In this document: one piece after another, positions 10,526 through 18,127 of the stretch | Numbering within the stretch: position 1 is the stretch's first letter | How the letters are laid out: each line of letters starts with the position of its first letter | Source: Sabulicella glaciei | Lineage (GTDB): Bacteria; Pseudomonadota; Alphaproteobacteria; Acetobacterales; Acetobacteraceae | Direction: 5' to 3' | NCBI RefSeq assembly: GCF_026183895.1 | Contig: NZ_JAPFQI010000028.1 | Span: 1 to 43,076 of the forward strand | Length of the DNA stretch: 43,076 bases | Made by a program: the position numbers and the translations under genes | The notes under the pieces: model-generated | Database searches by the model: none | Told to the model about the DNA's origin: nothing | What the model saw: only the letters and a program-made list of their open reading frames with translations

Positions 10526-11797
10526 TCAGCCTGCCGCGTCGGCCCATTCCCCGGCGCGCATGACCGGCTCGGCCACGCCCTGCGCGTCGATTCCGTCCAC
10601 GTCCATCTCGGCCGAGCCAATCATCCAGTCCACGTGGATCAGGCTGCGATTGCCGCCGCGCGTGTCGAAATCCTCCTCGGTCAGCGTGTCGCCATCCACG
10701 AAGCACTTGCTGTAGGCCTGACCGAGGGCGATGTGGCTCGCCGCGTTCTCGTCGAACAGCGTGTTGAGGAACAGCAGCCCGCTGCGCGAGATGGGCGAGG
10801 AGGCCGGGACCAGCGCGACCTCGCCGAGGCGGCGGGCACCCTCGTCAGTGCCGATCATCCGCTCGAGCACCTCCTGGCCGGTGCTGGCCTTCGCCTCGAC
10901 GATCACGCCGCCCTCGAAGCGGACCCGGATGTCGCGGATCAGCGTGCCCTGGAAGGAAAGCGGCTTCGTCGCGACGACATGGCCCTGGGTGCGCGCGGCG
11001 TGGGGGGTCGTGAAGACCTCCTCCGTCGGGATGTTGGGATTGCCGGTGATGCCGTTCTGCGCGGTCGAGGTTCCGCCCATCCAGGCATGGCCGTCCGCCA
11101 GCCCGACCGTGAGGTCCGTGCCGGGGCCGCGGAAGCGCAGGGCGGCGTAGCGGCGGGCGGTCAGCATCCGGCGGCGCGCCAGCAGCGCGGCATTGTGCTC
11201 GGCCCAGGCCGCGACGGGATCGGCGGCATCGGCGCGGGTCGCCGCAAAGATCGCGGACCAGAGCCGCGCCTCCGCCTCCGCGGCCGGCAGGTCGGGAAAC
11301 ATTGCCTGCGCCCAGGCCGGCGCCGCATAGGGAACCAGGGTCCAGTTGATCGCCGAGGCGGTGATGAGGTCGAGGGCCGGGCGATAGGCCTTGGCCCGCG
11401 CGCGGTTGGCCCGCGCCACCCGCTCCGCGTCCTGGCCGGCCAGCAGGCTCGGGTCCTCGCCCACGATCGCCAGGCGCGCCGCACCGCGGCGGAAGGCTTC
11501 CGCCATCCCCTCGAAGAGCCAAGCCGGTGCGTGATCGAAGCTTTCCTCGGAGCCGTGCTGGAAGCGGGACAGGGTCTGCCGGTCGTCGGACAGCAGCGTC
11601 GTCACCACCGTGGCCCCGGCCCGGTAGGCCGCGTCGGTGATCCGGCGCGCCAGGGGCAGCGCCTCCACCGACGCGGTCATCACGAGCTCCTGGCCGGGCT
11701 GGAGGTTCAGCCCGACGCGGACGGCGATGTCGGCGAGGCGGGCAAGCATGTCCTCATGGGTCGTATGAGGCAGGGAGGCGGGGGCGATCTGGTCCAT
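10526..11797 (-). CDS. M29-family metallo-aminopeptidase
   Basis: A 423-residue aminopeptidase of the thermophilic-type M29 family (clan MQ), which uses two divalent metals. All six expected ligand positions can be read: Glu in PTEEVFTTPH (259/260), E326 in LGEVALV, H355 in NAASHIALG, Y362 in GQAYSKC, and H388 and D390 in SLIHVDWMIGS. The N-terminal half (1-210) matches the family's alpha/beta domain. Cytoplasmic, no signal peptide. The upstream SD is weak. It sits just upstream of a Bug binding protein gene, so uptake and hydrolysis of an amide or peptide-like substrate is a reasonable guess, unproven. Confidence 0.94.
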   Translation of the reverse strand: MDQIAPASLPHTTHEDMLARLADIAVRVGLNLQPGQELVMTASVEALPLARRITDAAYRAGATVVTTLLSDDRQTLSRFQHGSEESFDHAPAWLFEGMAEAFRRGAARLAIVGEDPSLLAGQDAERVARANRARAKAYRPALDLITASAINWTLVPYAAPAWAQAMFPDLPAAEAEARLWSAIFAATRADAADPVAAWAEHNAALLARRRMLTARRYAALRFRGPGTDLTVGLADGHAWMGGTSTAQNGITGNPNIPTEEVFTTPHAARTQGHVVATKPLSFQGTLIRDIRVRFEGGVIVEAKASTGQEVLERMIGTDEGARRLGEVALVPASSPISRSGLLFLNTLFDENAASHIALGQAYSKCFVDGDTLTEEDFDTRGGNRSLIHVDWMIGSAEMDVDGIDAQGVAEPVMRAGEWADAAG

Positions 11798-12080
11798 CGG
11801 GCGCTCGCGATGCGGAAGGATGTCCGCGCGACACTAGGCCCTGCCGCCGCCTGAGCCAAACCCGTCCTAAGCATCACTGTGACGTGGGCTTCAGGCTGCG
11901 GAGACAGGCGACCATGTCGCGCGCATCCCGCGCCTCGACAGCCAGGTCGGGCATGGCGGTGGCAGCCGCCGCGGCCCTGGCGGACCAGTGCGTCACGCCC
12001 CGCATCCGGATCGCCGCCCGTCTCCTCGGCAGCGACGCTTTGCGCCTCGGCGATGCGCGGTTGGCCGGGACATCGCCGGC
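11798..12080 (-). pseudogene. Possible cytochrome c C-terminal remnant in intergenic region
   Basis: This 283-base gap between the winged-helix regulator stop and the aminopeptidase start has no intact gene. On the minus strand a frame with no obvious start reads ...ATAMPDLAVEARDARDMVA CLRSLKPTSQ and stops at 11874-11876. The order MPDL, then a charged helix, then a CLRSL-like end resembles the C terminus of class I cytochromes c, where the Met is the distal haem ligand. No CxxCH motif remains upstream before the neighbouring gene begins. It may be a decayed fragment or chance in GC-rich DNA. Confidence 0.25.
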
Positions 12081-13652
12081 TCAGGCAAGCGACCGCGACG
12101 CCTCTTCGTGCACCTGTTCCATCGCCGCGAAGTCCTCGGCCAGGGCCGCATCCCCCGCCCGGTAGGCCGCGCCCTGCCGCTCGGGCGGCACCGGCGCCAT
12201 CAGTGCAGGCCGCCGCGCCTCGGCCAAGGGCGCTCGGCGCACGAATTCGGCGAAGCGCTCGGCTGCGGCGTCGCGTTGACCGGTGCGATCAAGGGCCACC
12301 GCCAGGAGGCCGTGTCCGAAGGCCCAGTCCGGATGGCATTCCACCAGCGCGCGCAACACCGACACTGCCTCGGCCGCCCGGCCGGCATGCAGCAGGGCGC
12401 GCCCCAGTCCCTGAAGCCAGGTCCAGCGCCCCGGATCCTGCGGTCCGCTAAGCTCGGCCAGGCGGAACCACTCCAGCGACGCCTCCGTCTCCCCGAGGTA
12501 CAGGTGGCTGAGGCCGATCTCGCGGCAGGTGGGCGGATCACCCGGGCAGCGTTCCAGCACCGCCCTGGCGGCGACGATCGCGTCGGCAAAGCGGCCCTGG
12601 ATGCGCAGCACCACCGCGCGGACCTGCAAGGCGCCAAGATGCCCGGGATGCGCGGCCAGCGCCTTGTTGGCCAGGATCTCCGCCCGCGCCACCCGCGCGG
12701 GGCGCTCGGCTGGCGAGGTGTAGCCATTGGTGACCGCGGAGGCCTCGACCGTGGCCAGACCCGCCAGGGCCTGGGCATTGCCGGGATCGAGGGTCAATGC
12801 CCGTTCGTAGAGTTCCCGCGCGGCGGCTACCCCCTCGGCCGACATGCGGCTGGAGATGGCCGTCCCCTGGGCCCGCAGCGTCAGCGCCATCGGGTCGGCC
12901 AGCGTGCCGGCGCCGATCCGCTGCGCCTCCGCCAGCACCGCCTGCAACGCGACGAGCCGGGTGAGCCGCGCGACGATGACATCCTGCGCGACCAGCAGGT
13001 TCGCGTCGCGCGGCTGGTCGAAGCGCTCGGCCCAGACGTGGAGGTCGGCGCCGGCGTCGATCAGCTGGGCGTTGACCCGGATGCGGCTGGCATCCAGGGC
13101 GACGCTGCCTTCCAGGACGTAGCGCACCTGCAATTCCTCGCCGATCTGCCGCGTGCTGGCGGCACGGCCGCGATAGGCGCTGGCGCTGGTGCGCGACACG
13201 ACAAGGCCGCCATGCAGGGCGCGGGACAGGTCGGTGGTGAGGCTGTCGGTCACGCCCTCGGCCAGGGCCTCGGCGGCCGGATCCACGCCGATGCTGAGGA
13301 AGCTCAGCACCGCCAGCGACAGGCGGACCGGCGCGGGCGCGGCCTGGGCATCGCGAAGGGGCAGCCCGAAGCGGTAGCCGCGGCCGGGCACGTTGATCAC
13401 CGCGTCGCGCGCGTCGCCCAGGGCCCGCCGCACCGCGCCGATCTGCACGTGCAGGTTGTTCTCCTCCACGGCGAGGCCGGGCCAGGCGAGGGACATGAGC
13501 TCGTCCTTGCTCAGCAGCCGGCCATTGCTCAGCGCCAGTGCTGCCAGGAGGTCGAAGGCGCGGGCACCGAGTTCGATCGGTACGCCGTCCGCGTGCAGGC
13601 TGCGCCGCCGCGGGCACAGCACGAACCGACCGAAGACCAGCTCCTCGCTCAC
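12081..13652 (-). CDS. Winged-helix transcriptional regulator with FlgO/TolB-like domain and TPR repeats
   Basis: A CadC/HilA-type one-component regulator of 523 residues. Residues about 1-90 are an OmpR-type winged helix (LVFGRFVLCPRRRSLHADG, recognition region LLSKDELMSLAWPG, end wing VINVPGRGYRFGLP). Residues about 100-250 resemble the FlgO/TolB-N-like module seen in such regulators (AVLSFLSIGVDPAAEALAEG, YVLEGSVALDASRIRVNAQLID). TPR-like repeats fill about 270-510. I see no convincing membrane segment. I choose GTG at 13652 (GTGAGCGAGGAG) because GGGAGGG lies about nine bases upstream and the DNA-binding domain begins directly; an in-frame ATG 24 codons upstream is less likely. It is divergent from the membrane-protein gene at 13825, a probable target. 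Confidence 0.85.
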   Translation of the reverse strand: MSEELVFGRFVLCPRRRSLHADGVPIELGARAFDLLAALALSNGRLLSKDELMSLAWPGLAVEENNLHVQIGAVRRALGDARDAVINVPGRGYRFGLPLRDAQAAPAPVRLSLAVLSFLSIGVDPAAEALAEGVTDSLTTDLSRALHGGLVVSRTSASAYRGRAASTRQIGEELQVRYVLEGSVALDASRIRVNAQLIDAGADLHVWAERFDQPRDANLLVAQDVIVARLTRLVALQAVLAEAQRIGAGTLADPMALTLRAQGTAISSRMSAEGVAAARELYERALTLDPGNAQALAGLATVEASAVTNGYTSPAERPARVARAEILANKALAAHPGHLGALQVRAVVLRIQGRFADAIVAARAVLERCPGDPPTCREIGLSHLYLGETEASLEWFRLAELSGPQDPGRWTWLQGLGRALLHAGRAAEAVSVLRALVECHPDWAFGHGLLAVALDRTGQRDAAAERFAEFVRRAPLAEARRPALMAPVPPERQGAAYRAGDAALAEDFAAMEQVHEEASRSLA

Positions 13653-13824
13653 CGGTACAGGCCCTCCCTTGCCACCATGCTCGTCCCGATGGGTCCAGTC
13701 TCGGCCGGAGCCCCCATGATGCATAGGATTTTAGTTCGTTTCAGACCAGCACCAAAGACATCTAAGTCGATGATGCGGCATCAGCCCCGCCTTGCCGGCT
13801 GCCATGCCGGGTTGGAGACGGGAA
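13653..13824. promoter_or_regulatory. Divergent promoter region with TGATGC half-sites
   Basis: This 172-base gap separates two divergent genes and includes an AT-richer stretch (about 13718-13770). A perfect interrupted palindrome TGATGC-G-GCATCA lies at 13771-13783, and another TGATGC at 13718-13723, 53 bases away (about five helical turns). OmpR-type winged-helix proteins often bind paired repeats, so this is a candidate operator for the adjacent regulator. Basis is pattern inspection only. Confidence 0.4.
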
Positions 13825-14250
13825 ATGTCAACGACGAGTGGACTGGTTCAACGCTACCTGATCGCGGCGGTGCTGGCCGGAAGCTGCGGCATGATGCTCG
13901 GCATCGGCATGGGAATCGCCCATGACTTCCGGCTGGTCCCGGTGCACGTGCATCTCAACCTCCTGGGCTGGGTGACCTTCGCCATCTACGGCCTGACCTA
14001 TCACGCGCTGCCCGAGGCGGCGAAGCAGGGACTGGCGCGCGTGCAGTTCTGGCTGGCGGTGCCGGGGGTCGTGGTGTTTTGCGGCGGGCTGACGGCCCTG
14101 CGCCTGGATCACCCGGCCGGATTCCCGTTCACGGTGCTCGGCTCGTTCATGACCTTGGGTGGCATGCTGTGCTTCGGTGCCGTGCTGCTGCGCAGCTTCG
14201 CCAAGCCGCGCACCGTCCCCCAGGCCCTCCCGGCTGGGAGCGTGGCATGA
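13825..14250 (+). CDS. Short haem-copper-oxidase subunit I-like membrane protein
   Basis: A 141-residue integral membrane protein with four hydrophobic segments (about residues 8-28, 36-58, 74-94, 103-126). The segment VHVHLNLLGWVTFAIYGLTYHALP carries two histidines in the H-x-H-x-N-L-x-G-W context seen in the NorB/CcoN branch of haem-copper oxidases. Full-length subunit I has twelve helices, so this is a stand-alone fragment-type protein, not an oxidase. It may bind haem. ATG 13825 is preceded by GGAGA at 13815-13819; an in-frame ATG 11 codons upstream would add a non-hydrophobic leader. Its stop overlaps the start of the next small gene by ATGA. Divergent from the winged-helix regulator. 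Confidence 0.75.
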   Translation: MSTTSGLVQRYLIAAVLAGSCGMMLGIGMGIAHDFRLVPVHVHLNLLGWVTFAIYGLTYHALPEAAKQGLARVQFWLAVPGVVVFCGGLTALRLDHPAGFPFTVLGSFMTLGGMLCFGAVLLRSFAKPRTVPQALPAGSVA

Positions 14251-14408
14251 GCCCGGCCGCCGACTACCCTGCCGCCGCGCCCTGGCTGACTTGGTGCCGC
14301 CGCACCCTCGAAAGCCTGCGCTGCCCGAAGCCCGAGGCCGAACCCACGCCCGAGCCGCGTCGGCTTCCCTGGTACGGCCAGGTAGACATGCCGACCACGC
14401 ACGGTTGA
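14247..14408 (+). CDS. 53-residue microprotein, translationally coupled
   Basis: The ATG at 14247 overlaps the TGA of the preceding membrane-protein gene (ATGA), and the frame stays open for 53 codons to TGA at 14406-14408. The product is soluble, rich in Pro and Glu in the middle (PKPEAEPTPEPRRLPW), with two Cys (WCRRTLESLRCP) and a C-terminal WYGQVDMPTTHG. I recognise no family. The overlap, the matching codon character and the hairpin just beyond (14441-14466) argue that it is a real gene co-expressed with the putative haem protein, perhaps as an accessory factor. Function unknown. Confidence 0.5.
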   Translation: MSPAADYPAAAPWLTWCRRTLESLRCPKPEAEPTPEPRRLPWYGQVDMPTTHG

Positions 14409-14440
14409 GGGCGCGGCGCCCATCCAGCCGCCGAAGAAGC

Positions 14441-14466
14441 GGGGCGCGCCGGAGCCGGCGCGCCCC
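14441..14466 (+). terminator. Strong GC hairpin after the microprotein gene
   Basis: GGGGCGCGCCGG (14441-14452) and CCGGCGCGCCCC (14455-14466) are perfect inverted repeats separated by AG, giving a stem of about eleven GC pairs with a four-base loop. It lies 33 bases after the 53-codon gene. No T-run follows, as is usual for terminator hairpins in such GC-rich genomes. Confidence 0.55.
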
Positions 14467-14609
14467 GGACCGGCCGGACCGATGAAAGTCCCGCCAAAGG
14501 GAGCCAGGGAGCAAAGCCCCCCTTCCCACGCAGCAGCGGCATGCGTGCCGAGCGCCAAGCGATTGGCCTCGTGGTTTTCCCGGCGCCTTCTCTCGGGTAG
14601 CAGACGCGC

Positions 14610-15035
14610 ATGGACAACAGCACCGCGACCAAGCCCCGCAGCAAGCTGAAAGGTGACCCCTACCGGGCCTTCGAGGACCTGCCCGCCGAGGTGCGCCGGG
14701 CCCTGCAGGAGTCCCTGGTGGATTGGTGTCCCCTGCGCGCCCGGGAATGGCACCTGCATCTGCTGGGGAAGGAGCGGCTTCGCCCGGCCCAGGCGGCGTC
14801 CTTTCTCGTCCAGACCATTCGCCGGATGGATCACGCGGAAGTGGCCGCCTTCGCGAGGGCTTGGCCGAAAGGTGCCCAGGCCTATCCGCACCTCGCCGCC
14901 GGCGCGACCCTTCAGCGCTACGCGGGAACGGACGGCATCCCCGCGGCCCAGCCCGTTCACTTCGCCCCGACGCCGGCGCGGCCCAAGGCACGGGCCAAGC
15001 CCAAGCGCACCTCGGGCCGGCGTGCTCGGCGCTAG
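14610..15035 (+). CDS. Conserved hypothetical basic protein
   Basis: A 141-residue soluble protein. The helical core (about residues 15-90) contains YRAFEDLPAEVRRALQESLVDWCPLRAREWHL and ends in a strongly basic tail (from about 118, rich in Lys, Arg and Pro) suggesting nucleic-acid contact. The phrase FEDLPAEVRRAL...W.P reminds me of the alphaproteobacterial DUF6525 family, but this is recall, not a search. It lies in the same direction as the membrane protein pair, about 200 bases after the microprotein gene, behind a hairpin, so it probably has its own promoter. The SD is weak, so the start is not certain. Confidence 0.6.
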   Translation: MDNSTATKPRSKLKGDPYRAFEDLPAEVRRALQESLVDWCPLRAREWHLHLLGKERLRPAQAASFLVQTIRRMDHAEVAAFARAWPKGAQAYPHLAAGATLQRYAGTDGIPAAQPVHFAPTPARPKARAKPKRTSGRRARR

Positions 15036-15170
15036 GTTCGAGCGGCAGCGGCCCGACCTCCTCGCCTCGCGGCGGTGCGGCGAGCGGTTGTGTCATTGGT
15101 GCGGCTACGATCTTCTGGCTGGGAAACCTGACGCAGCCGCGCTGTGTCGTGCTTGTCCCGGTGGCTCCTT

Positions 15171-15647
15171 TCATTCCAGGAACGCAATCCAGCGGCCGGC
15201 CAGCAGGGCGGAGATCCAGACCAGCAGTGACAAGCCGGCGGCGAAGCGCAGCGGCCGTCCGGTCCCCTCCCCGGCCAAGGCCCGCTTCCAGCCTGTGCCC
15301 AGGCGCAACGCCAGCACGTTCAGCAGCCCGGCCAGGATGAGGCCCAGCTTCACAAGGAAGGCTGGGTTCGCGACGTAGGCAGTCGGCCGCACGCTGAACA
15401 GCAGGAAGCCGGTCGCCAGCGCGAGGCCGAGCCCCGCCGCGGCCATCCGCACCAGAGGCGGACCCAGCACCGGCAAGGGCGTGTGCCGGAAGACCCCGAG
15501 CACCCGCAGATCCAGCGTGGCGATCGCGCCGATCAGCAGCCCGATCCCGAGGATGTGCGCCGCATTGACCAGCGGGTAGAGCACCTCCGACCGCCGTAGC
15601 GCCGCCGCGACCGGCCATCCCTCCAGCGCCTGGAGCAGTGGCTCCAC
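15171..15647 (-). CDS. Integral membrane protein (DUF6644-like)
   Basis: A 158-residue protein with four hydrophobic helices (about residues 25-48, 66-88, 96-116, 133-153). Short motifs such as NAAHILGIGLLIGAIATLDLRVLG, with a His in the first helix, are typical of small uncharacterised membrane proteins (DUF2214/DUF6644-like) that may bind haem. The start is GTG at 15647, five bases after the stop of the DUF6152 gene, so the pair forms an operon. I have seen these two families together in Alphaproteobacteria; function unknown, possibly redox or metal related. Confidence 0.75.
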   Translation of the reverse strand: MEPLLQALEGWPVAAALRRSEVLYPLVNAAHILGIGLLIGAIATLDLRVLGVFRHTPLPVLGPPLVRMAAAGLGLALATGFLLFSVRPTAYVANPAFLVKLGLILAGLLNVLALRLGTGWKRALAGEGTGRPLRFAAGLSLLVWISALLAGRWIAFLE

Positions 15648-15652
15648 GCGCG

Positions 15653-16027
15653 TCAGCCGCCCCCGATGCGCTCCGGATAGATGTCGAAGCGGCGCTCGCC
15701 GACCGTGATCCGCACCGCCTTCATGCGACGTTCGCCGCGGTTCCGCGAGCGGTTGCCAAGCGCGACGACACGGTCGCCCGGGCTGGCCACCCCTTCGACG
15801 AAGCCGGAGCGGCGCGTCAGGCTCGGGTTGCCCAGCTCCACCGTCCAGACGCCATCATCCGGCGTCTCGATCTGGAGAGTCGGATGGGGCGGCGCGATGG
15901 TGACCTGACGGATCGTGCCGGCGAGTTCCACCTGCTCGCCCTCGGCCCAGTTCCAGCCATGGTGCGCGTTCGCCGTCGTCGCGAGCGACGTCAGTGCCGT
16001 TCCCGCGAGGAATGCCCTTCTCCGCAT
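15653..16027 (-). CDS. DUF6152 family exported protein
   Basis: A 124-residue periplasmic protein. The signal peptide RRRAFLAGTALTSLATTANA ends before HHGWNWAEGEQ. The mature domain of about 100 residues is beta-rich, with the family blocks LAGTIRQVTIAPPHPTLQIE, WTVELGNPSLTRRSGF and GDRVVALGNRS. These features match DUF6152 as I recall it. The N-terminal HHGW of the mature form could bind a metal (inference). ATG 16027 is chosen because GGAGG lies five bases upstream; a TTG four codons earlier is less likely. The membrane protein gene follows five bases downstream. Confidence 0.82.
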   Translation of the reverse strand: MRRRAFLAGTALTSLATTANAHHGWNWAEGEQVELAGTIRQVTIAPPHPTLQIETPDDGVWTVELGNPSLTRRSGFVEGVASPGDRVVALGNRSRNRGERRMKAVRITVGERRFDIYPERIGGG

Positions 16028-16355
16028 CACTGCCTCCAATCCAGCAAAAGGTGGTTCTGACCCGATCCCGACTGTTCCGCCTATCCAGAACCGCAGCCGG
16101 CCCGACCTGAAGGTTGCAACGCGCGAGTTACGCCCGCGTCAGAACAGGCGCGATGCCGAAACAAAATCGCGTTGCGCGCGCCGCGAGATGCATGCCATCG
16201 TCTGAAGCACGGGGCAGAGCGCAAACGCGCGCAGGGGTAGAAAGCAAACGGCAGGCGCCATCCATCGGCCCTGCGGCGCTTGGTTCGTCCCAATTCATGG
16301 GCAGATCGCTGCTGTGCGGCCTGCCTGATGGCACGGCACGCGGGAGGACGGCAGC
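16028..16355. other. Divergent intergenic region, no gene seen
   Basis: This gap of 328 bases lies between the divergent DUF6152 and cytochrome genes. No reading frame in it has a convincing start, codon character and family resemblance. It must contain promoters for both flanking genes. I could not pick consensus -35/-10 pairs by eye. A GGGAGGA SD occurs just before 16356. Confidence 0.5.
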
Positions 16356-18089
16356 ATGGGCAAGCGCATTTCTTTGGCCGCGGCGGCCGCGCTCGTTCTC
16401 ACGGGACTGGGCTGCGCCAGCTATCTGCCCGAACGGGAGATGCCGGACAGCGTCGTCCCGGCAGCCGGACAGAACTGGACGGACGAGCAGCGCAGCTGGT
16501 TCCACCACACGTCGCAGGGCACGAAGCTGATGCCCTATGCGTGGTTCCTGGCGCTGGAGCAGCCCTTCCTGAGCTGGCCCTCCGCCGCGCCGCCCTTCGC
16601 CTCCCCCGCCTACATGGCGCGTTTCGGCTTCTTGCCTTCGCCTCGCTCCGCCATCAACCCGGACGGGCTGCCCGTCGGCTTCGCGCGCGACGAATTCGGC
16701 GTGCAGGAAGGGTCGGAGGAGCCAGAGGTGGTGGTCGGCCTCACCTGCGCCGCCTGCCACACGGGCCAGATCGAGTATGGCCGCCGTGCCGTGCGGATCG
16801 AGGGCGGTCCCTCCATGGCCGATGTCGGCGCCTTCCAGGACCAGATCGGCGTCGCGCTGTTCCTGACCTACGGGTCCGAGCCGCGCTTCGCGCGCTTCGC
16901 CCAGAGCGTGCTCGCGCGCAACGGCCAGCCGAACACGGAGGAGACGCGCGCGGCGCTGCATCGCCGCCTCGGCCTCGCGCTCGATCGCGGGCGCACGGAG
17001 GCGGGGTTGGCGGATCGGCGGCGCCTCTACCCGGTGACCGAGGGGTTCGGGCGGCTCGACGCGTTGGGTCGCGGCGCCAACTTCGTCTTCGCCACGCTGC
17101 CGAACATGCCGAACAACCTCGCGGTCGCCGATGCGCCGGTCAGCTATCCCGGGCTCTGGGACGCGCCCTGGTTCGACTGGGTGCAGTACAACGGCGCGAT
17201 CCGGCAGCCGATGGGCCGCAACGTCGCGGAAGCGATGGGCGTGCGGGCCATCGTCAAGCCGACCGGCGGCCCGGCCGAGCCGATCCATCGCAGCTCCGTC
17301 CGCGTGCAGAACATCTACGACATGGAGACGATGCTCGCCGGCCCTGCGCCCGGGCTAGGGCTGCGCGCGCCGGCCTGGCCCGAGGATCTGCTCGGCCCCA
17401 TCGACCGGGCGGCGGCGGAGCGTGGCCGCGTCCAGTTCGCGCAGCTTTGCGCCGGCTGCCATCAGCCCTGGGACCCGGCCGCCCAGGGCGCGGGGATACC
17501 GCGCATCACCATGGTGCCGCTCGACCGCATCGGCACGGACCCACGCGCGGCGATGAACTTCGTCAACCGCACCGCCACCCTGCCGAATGGCCGCCGCGTT
17601 TCCGCGGCCCAGGGCCTGCAGGAGGCGACGACGGATGTCATCAACGCCTTCTACGACGCCAACAACGTGCCTGAGCGTGGAAGCTGGGTCGATGCGGCGG
17701 GCAATGTCCGTCCCGGCCGGCTGGAGATGAACGGCAACCGCCCCAATGAATGGCGCGCGCCGGCGGCCTATCGCGCCCGGCCGCTGAACGGCATCTGGGC
17801 GACGGCGCCCTACCTGCACAATGGCGCGGTGCCGAACCTCTACCAGATGCTGCTACCCGCCGAGCGGCGCGACGCCGTCTTCCATGTCGGCAGCCGGCAG
17901 TTCGACCCGCGCAATGTCGGCTTCGTTGCTGCAGAAAGCCGCGGCACCTTCCGCTTCGACACCAGCCTGCCCGGCAATTCCAACCGCGGTCACGAGTTCC
18001 GCAACGGCCCGCTCGGCAATGGCACGATCGGGCCGGAGCTGAGCGATCAGCAGCGCCGCGACATCGTCGAGTACCTCAAGACGCTTTGA
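16356..18089 (+). CDS. RoxA/MauG-like dihaem cytochrome c
   Basis: A 577-residue exported protein of the dihaem cytochrome c peroxidase superfamily, in the large RoxA-like branch. Two haem c motifs are visible, CAACH at 131-135 and CAGCH at 365-369. Family landmarks are GRLDALGRGANFVF (232-245), the block SYPGLWDAPWFDWVQYNG (263-280) and WATAPYLHNGAVPNLYQML (about 480), typical of MauG/RoxA proteins. The N terminus has a signal peptide; Cys20 after LTGLG could be lipid-modified but the lipobox is imperfect (Gly at -3). RoxA oxygenates rubber, while relatives act as peroxidases or are uncharacterised, so the substrate is not settled. SD GGGAGGA precedes ATG. Monocistronic, convergent with the FMO gene across a hairpin. 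Confidence 0.85.
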   Translation: MGKRISLAAAAALVLTGLGCASYLPEREMPDSVVPAAGQNWTDEQRSWFHHTSQGTKLMPYAWFLALEQPFLSWPSAAPPFASPAYMARFGFLPSPRSAINPDGLPVGFARDEFGVQEGSEEPEVVVGLTCAACHTGQIEYGRRAVRIEGGPSMADVGAFQDQIGVALFLTYGSEPRFARFAQSVLARNGQPNTEETRAALHRRLGLALDRGRTEAGLADRRRLYPVTEGFGRLDALGRGANFVFATLPNMPNNLAVADAPVSYPGLWDAPWFDWVQYNGAIRQPMGRNVAEAMGVRAIVKPTGGPAEPIHRSSVRVQNIYDMETMLAGPAPGLGLRAPAWPEDLLGPIDRAAAERGRVQFAQLCAGCHQPWDPAAQGAGIPRITMVPLDRIGTDPRAAMNFVNRTATLPNGRRVSAAQGLQEATTDVINAFYDANNVPERGSWVDAAGNVRPGRLEMNGNRPNEWRAPAAYRARPLNGIWATAPYLHNGAVPNLYQMLLPAERRDAVFHVGSRQFDPRNVGFVAAESRGTFRFDTSLPGNSNRGHEFRNGPLGNGTIGPELSDQQRRDIVEYLKTL

Positions 18090-18095
18090 GCATCA

Positions 18096-18125
18096 GGGGC
18101 TCTGCCGGAACCCCGGCGGGGCTCC
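18096..18125. terminator. Bidirectional terminator hairpin between convergent genes
   Basis: GGGGCTCTGCCGG (18096-18108), loop AACC, CCGGCGGGGCTCC (18113-18125) can pair over all 13 positions as RNA with three G-U wobbles on the plus strand. It occupies the 38-base gap between the cytochrome stop and the FMO stop, exactly where a shared terminator is expected. No T-run. Confidence 0.6.
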
Positions 18126-18127
18126 GC

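Noticed and set aside
11988-13925. Long plus-strand open frame (about 645 codons)
   Set aside because: Antisense to the winged-helix regulator and shows no family resemblance.
16370-16420. Clear lipoprotein signal on the RoxA-like cytochrome
   Set aside because: The residue at -3 of Cys20 is Gly rather than Leu/Val/Ile, so I kept it as only a possibility.
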